In this document: piece by piece, positions 22,501 to 36,603 of the stretch
Numbering within the stretch: the stretch's first letter is position 1
How the letters are laid out: every line of letters begins with the position of its first letter
Origin: Adiantum capillus-veneris
Taxonomy: Eukaryota; Streptophyta; Polypodiopsida; Polypodiales; Pteridaceae
Reading direction: 5' to 3'
DNA length: 64,000 bases
NCBI GenBank assembly: GCA_014529385.2
Contig: CM043947.1
Coordinates: 102,976,811 to 103,040,810 of the forward strand
The notes under the pieces: generated by a model
Told to the model about the DNA's origin: nothing
Seen by the model: the letters and a program-made list of their open reading frames with translations, nothing else
Database searches by the model: none
Position numbers and translations under genes: made by a program

Positions 22501-25500
22501 GGACCTTAACACGCGCATATTCTTAATATAATGACATAGAGTGGAAAAGTGGTGAATCTTGAGACCAAACCACTCAGGCTACTAGCAATAATAGCTTGGA
22601 CAAGTGGTGGACCTTGAATGTAAACCCCTCATCTACGACATATCGTGGGTTTAATGTTTTTCAATGGAGCCTAGCATCTTGGAGACATGGTGCACCTTGC
22701 TTCTCCTCATGTTTCAATGGAGCCTACCTTGGACAAATGGTGGAGCATCCTTCTCTCCATGTTTCAATGGACCCTAGCTTAGACAAGGGGTGGACCTTTG
22801 CTTCTCTCTATGTTTCAATAGAGTTAGCTTGGACAAGTGGTGGACCTTGGAACCAAACCCCCATGTAAAACCTATCATGGTCACTCCAAGTAGTAAGAAA
22901 GAATAACCTTTAAGATGTAGCCTTATAGGTTGGACAAGTGGTGGACCTTAACACCCACATATTCTTAATAAAAGTGGTGAATCTTGAGACCAAACCACTC
23001 AGGCTACTAGCAATAATAGCTTGGACAAGTGGTGGACCTTGAATGTAAACCCCTCATCTACGAAATATCGTGGGTTTAATGTATTTCGATGGAGCCTAGC
23101 ATCTTGGAGACATGGTGCAGCTTGCTTCTCGTCATGTTTCAATGGAGCCTATCTTGGACAAATGGTGGAGCATCCTTCTCTCCATGTTTCAATGGACCCT
23201 AGCTTGGACAAGTGGTGGACCTTTGTTTCTCTCTATGTTTCAATAGAGTTAGCTTGGACAAGTGGTGGACCTTGGAACCAAACCCCCATGTAAAACCTAT
23301 CATGGTCACTCCAAGTGGTAATAAAGAATAACCTTTAAGATGTAGCCTTATAGGTTGGACAAGTGGTGGACCTTAACACGCGCATATTCTTAATATAATG
23401 ACATAGAGTGGAAAAGTGGTGAATCTTGAGACCAAACCACTCAGGCTACTAGCAATAATAGCTTGGACAAGTGGTGGACCTTGAATGTAAACCCCTCATC
23501 TACGACATATCGTGGGTTTAATGTTTTTAATGGAGCCTAGCATCTTGGAGACATGGTGCACCTTGCTTCTCCTCATGTTTCAATGGAGCCTACCTTGGAC
23601 AAATGGTGGAGCATCCTTCTCTCCATGTTTCAATGGACCCTAGCTTAGACAAGGGGTGGACCTTTGCTTCTCTCTATGTTTCAATAGAGTTAGCTTGGAC
23701 AAGTGGTGGACCTTGGAACCAAACCCCCATGTAAAACCTATCATGGTCACTCCAAGTAGTAAGAAAGAATAACCTTTAAGATGTAGCCTTATAGGTTGGA
23801 CAAGTGGTGGACCTTAACACCCACATATTCTTAATAAAAGTGGTGAATCTTGAGACCAAACCACTCAGGCTACTAGCAATAATAGCTTGGACAAGTGGTG
23901 GACCTTGAATGTAAACCCCTCATCTACGAAATATCGTGGGTTTAATGTATTTCGATGGAGCCTAGCATCTTGGAGACATGGTGCAGCTTGCTTCTCGTCA
24001 TGTTTCAATGGAGCCTATCTTGGACAAATGGTGGAGCATCCTTCTCTCCATGTTTCAATGGACCCTAGCTTGGACAAGTGGTGGACCTTTGTTTCTCTCT
24101 ATGTTTCAATAGAGTTAGCTTGGACAAGTGGTGGACCTTGGAACCAAACCCCCATGTAAAACCTATCATGGTCACTCCAAGTGGTAATAAAGAATAACCT
24201 TAAGATGTAGCCTTATAGGTTGGACAAGTGGTGGACCTTAACACGCGCATATTCTTAATATAATGACATAGAGTGGAAAAGTGGTGAATCTTGAGACCAA
24301 ACCACTCAGGCTACTAGCAATAATAGCTTGGACAAGTGGTGGACCTTGAATGTAAACCCCTCATCTACGACATATCGTGGGTTTAATGTTTTTCAATGGA
24401 GCCTAGCATCTTGGAGACATGGTGCACCTTGCTTCTCCTCATGTTTCAATGGAGCCTACCTTGGACAAATGGTGGAGCATCCTTCTCTCCATGTTTCAAT
24501 GGACCCTAGCTTAGACAAGGGGTGGACCTTTGCTTCTCTCTATGTTTCAATAGAGTTAGCTTGGACAAGTGGTGGACCTTGGAACCAAACCCCCATGTAA
24601 AACCTATCATGGTCACTCCAAGTAGTAAGAAAGAATAACCTTTAAGATGTAGCCTTATAGGTTGGACAAGTGGTGGACCTTAACACCCACATATTCTTAA
24701 TAAAAGTGGTGAATCTTGAGACCAAACCACTCAGGCTACTAGCAATAATAGCTTGGACAAGTGGTGGACCTTGAATGTAAACCCCTCATCTACGAAATAT
24801 CGTGGGTTTAATGTATTTCGATGGAGCCTAGCATCTTGGAGACATGGTGCAGCTTGCTTCTCGTCATGTTTCAATGGAGCCTATCTTGGACAAATGGTGG
24901 AGCATCCTTCTCTCCATGTTTCAATGGACCCTAGCTTGGACAAGTGGTGGACCTTTGTTCTCTCTATGTTTCAATAGAGTTAGCTTGGACAAGTGGTGGA
25001 CCTTGGAACCAAACCCCCATGTAAAACCTATCATGGTCACTCCAAGTGGTAATAAAGAATAACCTTTAAGATGTAGCCTTATAGGTTGGACAAGTGGTGG
25101 ACCTTAACACGCGCATATTCTTAATATAATGACATAGAGTGGAAAAGTGGTGAATCTTGAGACCAAACCACTCAGGCTACTAGCAATAATAGCTTGGACA
25201 AGTGTGGACCTTGAATGTAAACCCCTCATCTACGACATATCGTGGGTTTAATGTTTTTCGATGGAGCCTAGCATCTTGGAGACATGGTGCACCTTGCTTC
25301 TCCTCATGTTTCAATGGAGCCTACTTGGACAAATGGTGGAGCATCCTTCTCTCCATGTTTCAATGGACCCTAGCTTGGACAAGTGGTGGACCTTTGCTTC
25401 TCTCTATGTTTCAATAGAGTTAGCTTGGACAAGTGGTGGACCTTGGAACCAAACCCCCATGTAAAACCTATCATGGTCACTCCAAGTAGTAAGAAAGAAT

Positions 25501-28500
25501 AACCTTTAAGATGTAGCCTTATAGGTTGGACAAGTGGTGGACCTTAACACCCACATATTCTTAATAAAAGTGGTGAATCTTGAGACCAAACCACTCAGGC
25601 TACTAGCAATAATAGCTTGGACAAGTGGTGGACCTTGAATGTAAACCCCTCATCTACGAAATATCGTGGGTTTAATGTATTTCGATGGAGCCTAGCATCT
25701 TGGAGACATGGTGCAGCTTGCTTCTCGTCATGTTTCAATGGAGCCTATCTTGGACAAATGGTGGAGCATCCTTCTCTCCATGTTTCAATGGACCCTAGCT
25801 TGGACAAGTGGTGGACCTTTGTTTCTCTCTATGTTTCAATAGAGTTAGCTTGGACAAGTGGTGGACCTTGGAACCAAACCCCCATGTAAAACCTATCATG
25901 GTCACTCCAAGTGGTAATAAAGAATAACCTTTAAGATGTAGCCTTATAGGTTGGACAAGTGGTGGACCTTAACACGCGCATATTCTTAATATAATGACAT
26001 AGAGTGGAAAAGTGGTGAATCTTGAGACCAAACCACTCAGGCTACTAGCAATAATAGCTTGGACAAGTGGTGGACCTTGAATGTAAACCCCTCATCTACG
26101 ACATATCGTGGGTTTAATGTTTTTCGATGGAGCCTAGCATCTTGGAGACATGGTGCACCTTGCTTCTCCTCATGTTTCAATGGAGCCTACCTTGGACAAA
26201 TGGTGGAGCATCCTTCTCTCCATGTTTCAATGGACCCTAGCTTAGACAAGGGGTGGACCTTTGCTTCTCTCTATGTTTCAATAGAGTTAGCTTGGACAAG
26301 TGGTGGACCTTGGAACCAAACCCCCATGTAAAACCTATCATGGTCACTCCAAGTAGTAAGAAAGAATAACCTTTAAGATGTAGCCTTATAGGTTGGACAA
26401 GTGGTGGACCTTAACACCCACATATTCTTAATAAAAGTGTGAATCTTGAGACCAAACCACTCAGGCTACTAGCAATAATAGCTTGGACAAGTGGTGGACC
26501 TTGAATGTAAACCCCTCATCTACGAAATATCGTGGGTTTAATGTATTTCGATGGAGCCTAGCATCTTGGAGACATGGTGCAGCTTGCTTCTCGTCATGTT
26601 TCAATGGAGCCTATCTTGGACAAATGGTGGAGCATCCTTCTCTCCATGTTTCAATGGACCCTAGCTTGGACAAGTGGTGGACCTTTGTTTCTCTCTATGT
26701 TTCAATAGAGTTAGCTTGGACAAGTGGTGGACCTTGGAACCAAACCCCCATGTAAAACCTATCATGGTCACTCCAAGTGGTAATAAAGAATAACCTTTAA
26801 GATGTAGCCTTATAGGTTGGACAAGTGGTGGACCTTAACACCCACATATTCTTAATATAATGACATAGAGTGGAAAAGTGGTGAATCTTGAGACCAAACC
26901 ACTCAGGCTACTAGCAATAATAGCTTGGACAAGTGTGGACCTTGAATGTAAACCCCTCATCTACGACATATCGTGGGTTTAATGTTTTTCGATGGAGCCT
27001 AGCATCTTGGAGACATGGTGCACCTTGCTTCTCCTCATGTTTCAATGGAGCCTACTTGGACAAATGGTGGAGCATCCTTCTCTCCATGTTTCAATGGACC
27101 CTAGCTTAGACAAGGGGTGGACCTTTGCTTCTCTCTATGTTTCAATAGAGTTAGCTTGGACAAGTGGTGGACCTTGGAACCAAACCCCCATGTAAAACCT
27201 ATCATGGTCACTCCAAGTGGTAAGAAAGAATAACCTTTAAGATGTAGCCTTATAGGTTGGACAAGTGGTGGACCTTAACACCCACATATTCTTAATAAAA
27301 GTGGTGAATCTTGAGACCAAACCACTCAGGCTACTAGCAATAATAGCTTGGACAAGTGGTGGACCTTGAATGTAAACCCCTCATCTACGAAATATCGTGG
27401 GTTTAATGTATTTCGATGGAGCCTAGCATCTTGGAGACATGGTGCAGCTTGCTTCTCGTCATGTTTCAATGGAGCCTATCTTGGACAAATGGTGGAGCAT
27501 CCTTCTCTCCATGTTTCAATGGACCCTAGCTTGGACAAGTGGTGGACCTTTGTTTCTCTCTATGTTTCAATAGAGTTAGCTTGGACAAGTGGTGGACCTT
27601 GGAACCAAACCCCCATGTAAAACCTATCATGGTCACTCCAAGTGGTAATAAAGAATAACCTTTAAGATGTAGCCTTATAGGTTGGACAAGTGGTGGACCT
27701 TAACACGCATATTCTTAATATAATGACATAGAGTGGAAAAGTGGTGAATCTTGAGACCAAACCACTCAGGCTACTAGCAATAATAGCTTGGACAAGTGGT
27801 GGACCTTGAATGTAAACCCTCATCTACGAAATATCGTGGGTTTAATGTTTTTCAATGGAGCCTAGCATCTTGGAGACATGGTGCAGCTTGCTTCTCCTCA
27901 TGTTTCAATGGAGCCTACCTTGGACAAATGGTGGAGCATCCTTCTCTCCATGTTTCAATGGACCCTAGCTTAGACAAGTGGTGGACCTTTGCTTCTCTCT
28001 ATGTTTCAATAGAGTTAGCTTGGACAAGTGGTGGACCTTGGAACCAAACCCCCATGTAAAACCTATCATGGTCACTCCAAGTAGGTAAGAAAGAATAACC
28101 TTTAAGATGTAGCCTTATAGGTTGGACAAGTGGTGGACCTTAACACCCACATATTCTTAATAAAAGTGGTGAATCTTGAGACCAAACCACTCAGGCTACT
28201 AGCAATAATAGCTTGGACAAGTGGTGGACCTTGAATGTAAACCCCTCATCTACGAAATATCGTGGGTTTAATGTATTTCGATGGAGCCTAGCATCTTGGA
28301 GACATGGTGCAGCTTGCTTCTCGTCATGTTTCAATGGAGCCTATCTTGGACAAATGGTGGAGCATCCTTCTCTCCATGTTTCAATGGACCCTAGCTTGGA
28401 CAAGTGGTGGACCTTTGTTTCTCTCTATGTTTCAATAGAGTTAGCTTGGACAAGTGGTGGACCTTGGAACCAAACCCCCATGTAAAACCTATCATGGTCA

Positions 28501-29940
28501 CTCCAAGTGGTAAAAGAATAACCTTTAAGATGTAGCCTTATAGGTTGGACAAGTGGTGGACCTTAACACGCGCATATTCTTAATATAATGACATAGAGTG
28601 GAAAAGTGGTGAATCTTGAGACCAAACCACTCAGGCTACTAGCAATAATAGCTTGGACAAGTGGTGGACCTTGAATGTAAACCCCTCATCTACGACATAT
28701 CGTGGGTTTAATGTTTTTCGATGGAGCCTAGCATCTTGGAGACATGGTGCACCTTGCTTCTCCTCATGTTTCAATGGAGCCTATCTTGGACAAATGGTGG
28801 AGCATCCTTCTCTCCATGTTTCAATGGACCCTAGCTTAGACAAGGGGTGGACCTTTGCTTCTCTCTATGTTTCAATAGAGTTAGCTTGGACAAGTGGTGG
28901 ACCTTGGAACCAAACCCCCATGTAAAACCTATCATGGTCACTCCAAGTAGTAAGAAAGAATAACCTTTAAGATGTAGCCTTATAGGTTGGACAAGTGGTG
29001 GACCTTAACACCCACATATTCTTAATAAAAGTGGTGAATCTTGAGACCAAACCACTCAGGCTACTAGCAATAATAGCTTGGACAAGTGGTGGACCTTGAA
29101 TGTAAACCCCTCATCTACGAAATATCGTGGGTTTAATGTATTTCGATGGAGCCTAGCATCTTGGAGACATGGTGCAGCTTGCTTCTCGTCATGTTTCAAT
29201 GGAGCCTATCTTGGACAAATGGTGGAGCATCCTTCTCTCCATGTTTCAATGGACCCTAGCTTGGACAAGTGGTGGACCTTTGTTTCTCTCTATGTTTCAA
29301 TAGAGTTAGCTTGGACAAGTGGTGGACCTTGGAACCAAACCCCCATGTAAAACCTATCATGGTCACTCCAAGTGGTAATAAAGAATAACCTTTAAGATGT
29401 AGCCTTATAGGTTGGACAAGTGGTGGACCTTAACACGCGCATATTCTTAATATAATGACATAGAGTGGAAAAGTGGTGAATCTTGAGACCAAACCACTCA
29501 GGCTACTACAATAATAGCTTGGACAAGTGTTGGACCTTGAATGTAAACCCCTCATCTACGACATATCGTGGGTTTAATGTTTTTCGATGGAGCCTAGCAT
29601 CTTGGAGACATGGTGCACCTTGATTCTCCTCATGTTTCAATGGAGCCTACCTTGGACAAATGGTGGAGCATCCTTCTCTCCATGTTTCAATGGACCCTAG
29701 CTTAGACAAGGGGTGGACCTTTGCTTCTCTCTATGTTTCAATAGAGTTAGCTTGGACAAGTGGTGGACCTTGGAACCAAACCCCCATGTAAAACCTATCA
29801 TGGTCACTCCAAGTAGTAAGAAAGAATAACCTTTAAGATGTAGCCTTATAGGTTGGACAAGTGGTGGACCTTAACACCCACATATTCTTAATAAAAGTGG
29901 TGAATCTTGAGACCAAACCACTCACGCTACTAGCAATAAT
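19561..29940 (+). repeat. Higher-order satellite array, ~866-bp dimers of 441- and 425-bp monomers
   Basis: The junction phrase GGACAAGTGGTGGACCTTGA recurs at 20424, 20865, 21290, 21732, 22157, 22598, 23023, 23889, 24330, 24755 and onward, mostly alternating ~441 and ~425 bp. The short monomer lacks ~17 bp (part of ATAATGACATAGAGTGG) and has its own diagnostic bases (ACGAAATATCG against ACGACATATCG; CACCCACAT against CACGCGCAT). Successive ~866-bp dimers are almost identical over about ten copies, so the array was recently homogenised. Each monomer contains about six diverged copies of the 18-bp motif. Repeated 90-codon open frames follow the repeat and are not called as genes. Confidence 0.93.
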
Positions 29941-32900
29941 AGCTAGGGATAACCATTAAGATATAGTCTTTCAAGGGGTGAGAAAGAATAACCATTAAGA
30001 TATAGTCTTATAGGTTGGACAAGTGGTGGACCTTAACACCCAAATATTCTTAATATAATGATAGAGAGTGGAAAAGTGGTGAATCTTGAGAGCAAACCAC
30101 TCATGCTACTAGCGATAATAGGTTGGACAAATTGTTGATCTTGAATGTAAACTCCCCATGTACAAAATAACGTGGGTTTAAGGTATTTCGATGGAGTAGA
30201 ATCTTGGAGATATGGTGCAGCTTGCTTCTCTTCATGTTTCAATGGAGTCTATCTTGGACAAATGGTGGAGCATCCTTCTCTCCATGTTTCAATAGACCCT
30301 AGCTTAGACAAGTGGTGGACCTTTGCTTCTCTCTATGTTTCAATAGAGTTAGCTTGGACAAGTGGTGGACCTTGGAACCAACCCCCATGTAAAACCTTTC
30401 ATGGTCACTCCAAGTGGTCAGAAAGAATAACCATTAAGATATAGTCTTATAGGTTGGACAAGTGGTGGACCTTAATACCCAAATATTCTTAATATAATAA
30501 CACAGAGTGAAAAAGTGGTGAATCTTGAGACCAAACCCCTCATGCTACTAGCGTTAATAGGTTGGACAACTGGTGGACCTTGAATGTAAACCTTCCATGT
30601 TTCAATAGAGTTAGCTTCGACAAATGGTGGAGCATCCTTCTCTCCATGTTTCAATGGAGCCTAGCTTGGACAAGTGGTGGACCTTTTGCTTCTCTCTATG
30701 AGAAGAATAAAGTTAGCTTGGATAAGTGGTGGACCTTGGAACCAAACCCCTATGTAAAACATATCATGGACATTTCAAGTGGTGAGAAAGAATACCCTTT
30801 AAGATATACGCTTATAGGTTGGACAAGTGGTCGACCTTAACACCTAGATCTTCTTTATATAATGACATAGAGTGGAAAAGTGGTGAATCTTGAGACCAAA
30901 CCACTCATGCTACTAGGGATAATAGCTTGGAAAAGTGACTGACCTTGACGTTAAACCCCACATGTAAACAATATCGTGGGTTTAAGGTATTTCAATGGAT
31001 GCTAGAATCTTGGAGACATGGTGCAACTTGCTTCTTTTCATGTTTCAATGAAGCCTATCTTCCACCAATGGGGGATCATCCTTCTCTAAATGTCTCAGTG
31101 GAGCCTAGCTTGGACAAGTGGTGGACCTTTGCTTCTCTCTATGTTTCCATAGAGTTAGCTTGGACAAGTGGTGGACCTTGAAACCAAACCCCCATGTAAA
31201 ACATATCATGGTCATTCCAAGTGGTGAGAAATAATACCCTTTAAGATCTAGCCTTATAGGTTGGACAAGTGGTCGACCTTAGAACCTAGATCTTCATAAT
31301 ATAACGACATAGAGTGGAAAAGTGGTAAATCTTGAGACCCAACCACTATGCTACTAGGGATAATAGCTTGGAAAAGTGACTGACCTTGACGTTAAACCCC
31401 ACATGTAAATATCGTGGGTTTAAGGTATTTCAATGGATCCTAGAATCTTGGAGACATGGTGCAGATTGCTTCCCTTCATGTTTCAATGGAGCCTATCTTG
31501 GACAAATGGTGGAGCATCCTTCTCTCCATGTTTCAATGGAGCCTAGCTTGGACAAGTGGTGGACCTTTGCTTCTCTCTATGTTTCAATAGAGTTAGCTTG
31601 GACAAGTGGTGGGCCTTGGAACCAAACTCCCATGTAAAACCTATCTTGGTAACTCCAAGTGGTGAGAAAGAATAAAGTTTAAGATATAGCCTTATAGGTT
31701 GGACAAGTGGTGGACCTTAGCACCCATATATTCTTAATAGAATGACATAGAGTGGAAAAATGGTGAATCTTGAGACCAAACCACTCATGCTACTAGAGAT
31801 AATAGGTTGGACAAGTGGTGGACCTTGAATGTAAACCCCCATGTACAAAATATCATGGGTTTGAGGTATTTCAATGGAGCCTAGCATCTTGGAGACATGG
31901 TGTAGCTTGCTTCTCTTCATGTTTCAATGGAGTGTATCTTGGACAAATGGTGGAGCATCCTTCTCTCCATGTTTCAATGGACCCTAGCTTGGACAAGTGG
32001 TGGACCTTTGATTCTCTCTATGTTTCAATAGAGTTAGCTTGGACAAGTGGTGGACCTTGAAACAAAACCCCCATGTAAAACCTATGCTGGTCACTCCAAG
32101 TGGTGAGAAAGAATAACCCTTAAGATATAGCCTTATAGGTTGGACAAGTGGTGGACCTTAACACCCAAATATTCTTAATATAATGACAGAGTGAAAAAGT
32201 GGTGAATCTTGAGACCAAACCACTCATGCTACTAGCGTTAATAGGTTGGACAAGTGGTGGACCTTGAATGTAAACCCCCCATGTTTCAATAGAGTTAGCT
32301 TCGACAAATGGTAGAGGATCCTTCTCTCCATGTTTCAATGGAGCCTAGCTTGGACAAGTGGTGGACCTTTGTTTCTCTCTATGTTTCAATAGAGTTAGCT
32401 TGGACAAGTGGTGGACCTTGGAGCCAAACCCCCATGTAAAACATATCATGGACATTTCAAGTGGTGAGAAAGAATACCCTTTAAGATATACCCTTATAGG
32501 TTGGACAAGTGGTCGACCTTAACACCCAGATCTTCTTAACGTAATGACATAGAGTGGAAAAGTGGTGAATCTTCAGACCAAACCACTCATGCTACTAGAG
32601 ATAATAGGTTGGACAAGTGGTGGACCTTGAATGTAAACTCCCCATGTACAAAATATCATGGGTTTAAGGTATTTCAATGGATCTTAGCATCTTGGAGACA
32701 TGGTGCAGCTTGCTTCTCTTCATGTTTCAATGGAGCCTATCTTGGACAAATGGTGGAGCATCCTTCTCTCCATGTTTCAATGGACCCTAGCTTAGACAAG
32801 TGGTGGACCTTTGCTTCTCTCTATGTTTCAATAGAGTTAGCTTGGACAAGTGGTGGAACTTGGAACCAAACCCCCATGTAAAACCTATCATGGTCATTCC

Positions 32901-33790
32901 AAGTGGTGAGAAAGAATACCCTTTAAGATATAGCCTTATAGGTTGGACAAGTGGTGGACCTTAACACCCAGATCTTCTTAATATAATGACATAGAGTAGA
33001 AAAGTGGTGAATCTTGACATCAAACCACTCATGCTACTAGTGATAATAGGTTGGACAAGTGGTGGACCTTGAATGTAAACCCCCCATGTACGAAATATCA
33101 TGGGTTTAAGATATTTCAATGGAGCCTAGCATTTTGGAGACATGGTGCAGCTTGCTTCTCTTCATGTTTCAATCAAACCTGGCTTGGACAAATGGTGGAG
33201 CATCCTTCTCTCCATGTTTCAATGGAGCCTAGCTTGGACAAGTGGTGGACCTTTGATTCTCTCTATGTTTCAATAGAGTTAGCTTGGACAAGTGGTGGAC
33301 CTTGGAACCGTACCCCTATGTAAAACCCATCATGTGCATTCCAAGTGGTGGTAAATAATACCATTTAAGATATAGCCTTATAGGTTGGACAAGTGGTGGA
33401 CCTTAACACCCAGATCTTCTTAATATAATGACATAGAGTGGAAAAGTGGTGAATCTTGAGACCAAACCACTCATGCTACTAGGGATAATAGGTTGGACAA
33501 GTGGTGGACCTTGAATTTAAACCCCACATATACAAAATATCATGGGTTTAAGGTATTTCAATGGAGCCTAGCATCTCAAAGACATGGTGCATCTTGCTTC
33601 TCTTCATGTTTCAATGGAGCCTATTTTGGACAAATGGTGGAGCATCCTTCTCTCCATGTTTCAATGGACCCTAGATTGGACAAGTGGTGGACCTTTGCTT
33701 CTCTCTATGTTTCAATATAGTTAGCCTATATTAGACAATTAGTAGACCTCCAATCTCTCCATGTTGTCTAGAGCTAAGCTTGGACAAGTG
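29941..33790 (+). repeat. Diverged right part of the large satellite
   Basis: The same ~430-440-bp monomers, clearly more diverged from one another, begin after a small rearrangement near 29940-30000 where GATAACCATTAAGATATAGTC is nearly duplicated. Plus-strand motif orientation is maintained. This looks like the older margin of the array. Confidence 0.88.
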
Positions 33791-33952
33791 GTGGACCTTA
33801 CTTCTCCCTTCCCTTAGTTTACTAGCTTAAATGATCACTATGTATACTTGCTTAGATCTAGCTTGAACAAGTGGTGGAACTTGTATTCACACAAACTTAA
33901 TCCATTACAAAAAAGTATATGTTAAAATAACATTTGGTTTTTTTTGTTTCAG

Positions 33953-36603
33953 GAAAGATGGCTCCAAAAAAACAGGTTGCAAGGGTTGCTGTCTCAGTTG
34001 ACTATACTTGCAATGATCTTAGGAAATGGTATTTGGACATACATGGTATAGAGGGTGCACAATTTCATAAGGTGCATCTATTTATTGCCAAAAAGGATAA
34101 TGACAGCTTGTTTGAAGATGTTGGACAAGTTGTGGAAGCATCTGTCTCTGTAGTTGATAGTCATCCAGAGGTGGAATGCATTGACATTCTAGTTCCAATG
34201 AATCTAGAATTTCAACTATCTCCAGGAGCATATGCATTGGAGCGCATGTCTAGAAACAAAGAAGAGACAATGTTTTCTCGAGGATGGAAGTTTGCAGAAT
34301 CAAATCCAAATATCACAGCAGATCAACTTCAAAGCTCCATCATTGCCACACTACAACGAAAAAAGGTGAAAGCTTCACGACCACCATCCACAAAGAAGCA
34401 AGCAAAAGTGCAGAAAGTAGAAGCTAAGCGAACTAGCTCCATTTTGGATGTAGACAAGGCATCTTTGGCATCCTCATCAACAGAGGGTTCAATGTCAAAG
34501 ATGAGAATTGTGGATCCAGATGTTTTAGAAGCTGAGGCCATGAAAGGACAAGAAAAAGATACAGGTGGAATGAATAAGTACATAAATTATTTTCCTTTCC
34601 AATATAGGAATTTGATATCCCTATTCAAAATTGTTGGCTTGCTCCTGATCACTATAATGCACGTATTATGGATAAAAAACACGCTGAAAGTGTGTTATTT
34701 GGATTTTCACGGAGTACGACCAAGCCTGCAGCATGTGCATATTTGATGCCTGTTCGAAATGCAAAATCAAAGAAGGGGACTCCTTTGGCAGTAGAAGAGG
34801 TAGAGGAGCAAAAAATTAAAGATTATCATTATTGGATTCTTGATGGGCAGCATTCAATCTATGCTGCAAAAGTTTTGCTTCACAATGAACAAAACAACAA
34901 AGAGATCTTTGAAAGACTGATTAGCGTGTATAAATTTAGAAAGGCTCGCATTGTTGTGAATGCTCCTCCATTTGTTGCAACTGCTATATCTGCCATTGCA
35001 AATGAGGAGGCTCAGGCATTGTATGTCAAGCAACCTTACAGCCAAATATTGAGACATTTACGGAGTCAATGGATCTTCTCAGGACGACCACCAAAGGCAG
35101 CAAGTGGAATTGCAGAGGGACATGCATCTCGTGCCGGATGGGATGTAAGTTATTTTCTTTGTCTTTTTGATAGTGTTTAATTAACAAATCTTGCTCAATA
35201 GTTTAATTATTTCTCTATTTCTTTTCAGGGTTTTCTTCGATTGGCAAGAATGAGTGCAGCAGCAAGTTGGATTGCTAAACAGGCACACATGGTCACGTAC
35301 TCTGATTTAGTTTATGATTGCTGGATAGAAATCATTGAAAATCTAGAAGAGGAGAATAAGAAACCCCCAACAACTGTATTTAGATATTTTGTGGCCTTGA
35401 GGAATCAGAGGTAAAGACTATTCAAGAAGAGATTAGAGATGAGAAGATTTTACTGTCAAAGAGTGCAAAGGATGGTGATGCAACTGACATGTATGATCGA
35501 ATCAAGCAGTTGAAGCAAGACAAATTGATTCAAGATGCACTTCTTGAAGGCTTCAACAATTTGAATGAGTCTTCACCATGTAAAGACTGGGAGGAGGTGG
35601 TCAAAATGTATAACATCAATGATGTTGTTTATAAAAACAATTTTAATGCTATGCGAGGAATGGATCAGATCTAGTTTGACGCGTGGAACAAAGAAAATGG
35701 CTTTTCCAGATGGAGCAATAAAATACATGCAATGGGCAATTCACCTTCAAAAGGAGAAAACTGAGCCTAGAGATTTGCCATGGTCAATCTATGTGGTGAG
35801 CCTACAAATGGAAGGCAATCTCTACTTGATGCGCCACTTCAATAATAAAGTGCCTATTGGCTTATGTGTTTTAGATATGACAAAAACGTTGGAGGCAATT
35901 TGAAGTGGAGTGAGGAGACATTTAACAATGCTTTGGATGGGATCTTGGCTATTGCTGGAGGGTCAACAGATCCTGGATTTGTCTTTCTTGCATTTGTGGA
36001 TTTCACTAACTTCACAAAATTGCAATGTGCCTTTCACGCCATGGGAGATAATTTGAGCTACCATTGTTGTGGTGCATTGCATCACTTTCCATCAGCTCCT
36101 TGCAAAGGAGCAATTCAATTCCTAACAGTTATTGCCTTCTTGGGACAAGGCAATGCATTTGAAGACCTGAGAAGAAGATCAGAGGAACATCCCATGCCAA
36201 TTGATTGTTCTCTTCTTCAAGTAGCAGATAACGATATGTCAGATTTGCAATATTTGGAGGCCAAAAAAAGAGCTTTGGTCAAGCACTACATTCGTACATA
36301 TTGTTTTGAAGACCGCAAGCTTGTTGATGTTTTGGTGATGGCTCCTTGGTTGCACAAGAAGGAATACAACAGAAAAAAGAAGTCATCTGCTTAATTGATA
36401 GTGTGGAGGAGGCAAAAAGCATGGAGACCATGCTGCTAGACTTTGTTAAGTCTCATGAAGATATAGAAAAATGGGCTGGACTTCAACAATCCACTTCGCA
36501 ATCAGGCGACATTGTGCCTGTTACAGAGGAGTGTCTCCACAAGAGAAGAAGAACAACAACAACACATCATCTGTCAATGGAGGACTTTTGGAAATGGAGA
36601 CAC
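33953..36603 (+). pseudogene. Intron-containing DGQHS-motif (ParB/DGQHR-like) cargo gene, frame-disrupted
   Basis: The first exon follows the acceptor TTTTTTTTGTTTCAG; ATG at 33958 (M-A-P-K-K). It runs into a Lys/Ser-rich stretch to ~34577; the junction to the next exon is unclear. Exon 2 is 34608-35144 and carries Y-W-I-L-D-G-Q-H-S-I-Y-A-A-K at ~34833, like the catalytic-site motif of ParB/DGQHR-type nuclease domains (family from recall; Ser where Arg is usual). A clean 84-bp intron, GTAAGT...TTTCAG, lies at 35145-35228. Exon 3 starts G-F-L-R-L-A. The frame breaks near 35398 (apparent 1-base loss), again at ~35680-35870, and at ~36394. The 35864-36394 part (A-F-H-A-M-G-D ... L-G-Q-G-N) is well preserved but not recognised. 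A possible donor GTATGT is at 36604. Function unknown; probably decayed, unless unusual splicing restores the frame. Confidence 0.6.

Noticed and set aside
20422-29350. Repeated 90-codon open frames (starting M-D-K-W-W-T) as a protein family
   Set aside because: They recur only because the satellite monomer happens to be open in that frame; the same 18-bp motif is read in several frames within one ORF, and frames vanish wherever a 1-base indel occurs.
19561-29940. CRISPR-like array
   Set aside because: Repeats are ~430 bp with no unique spacers, in a plant genome; this is satellite DNA.
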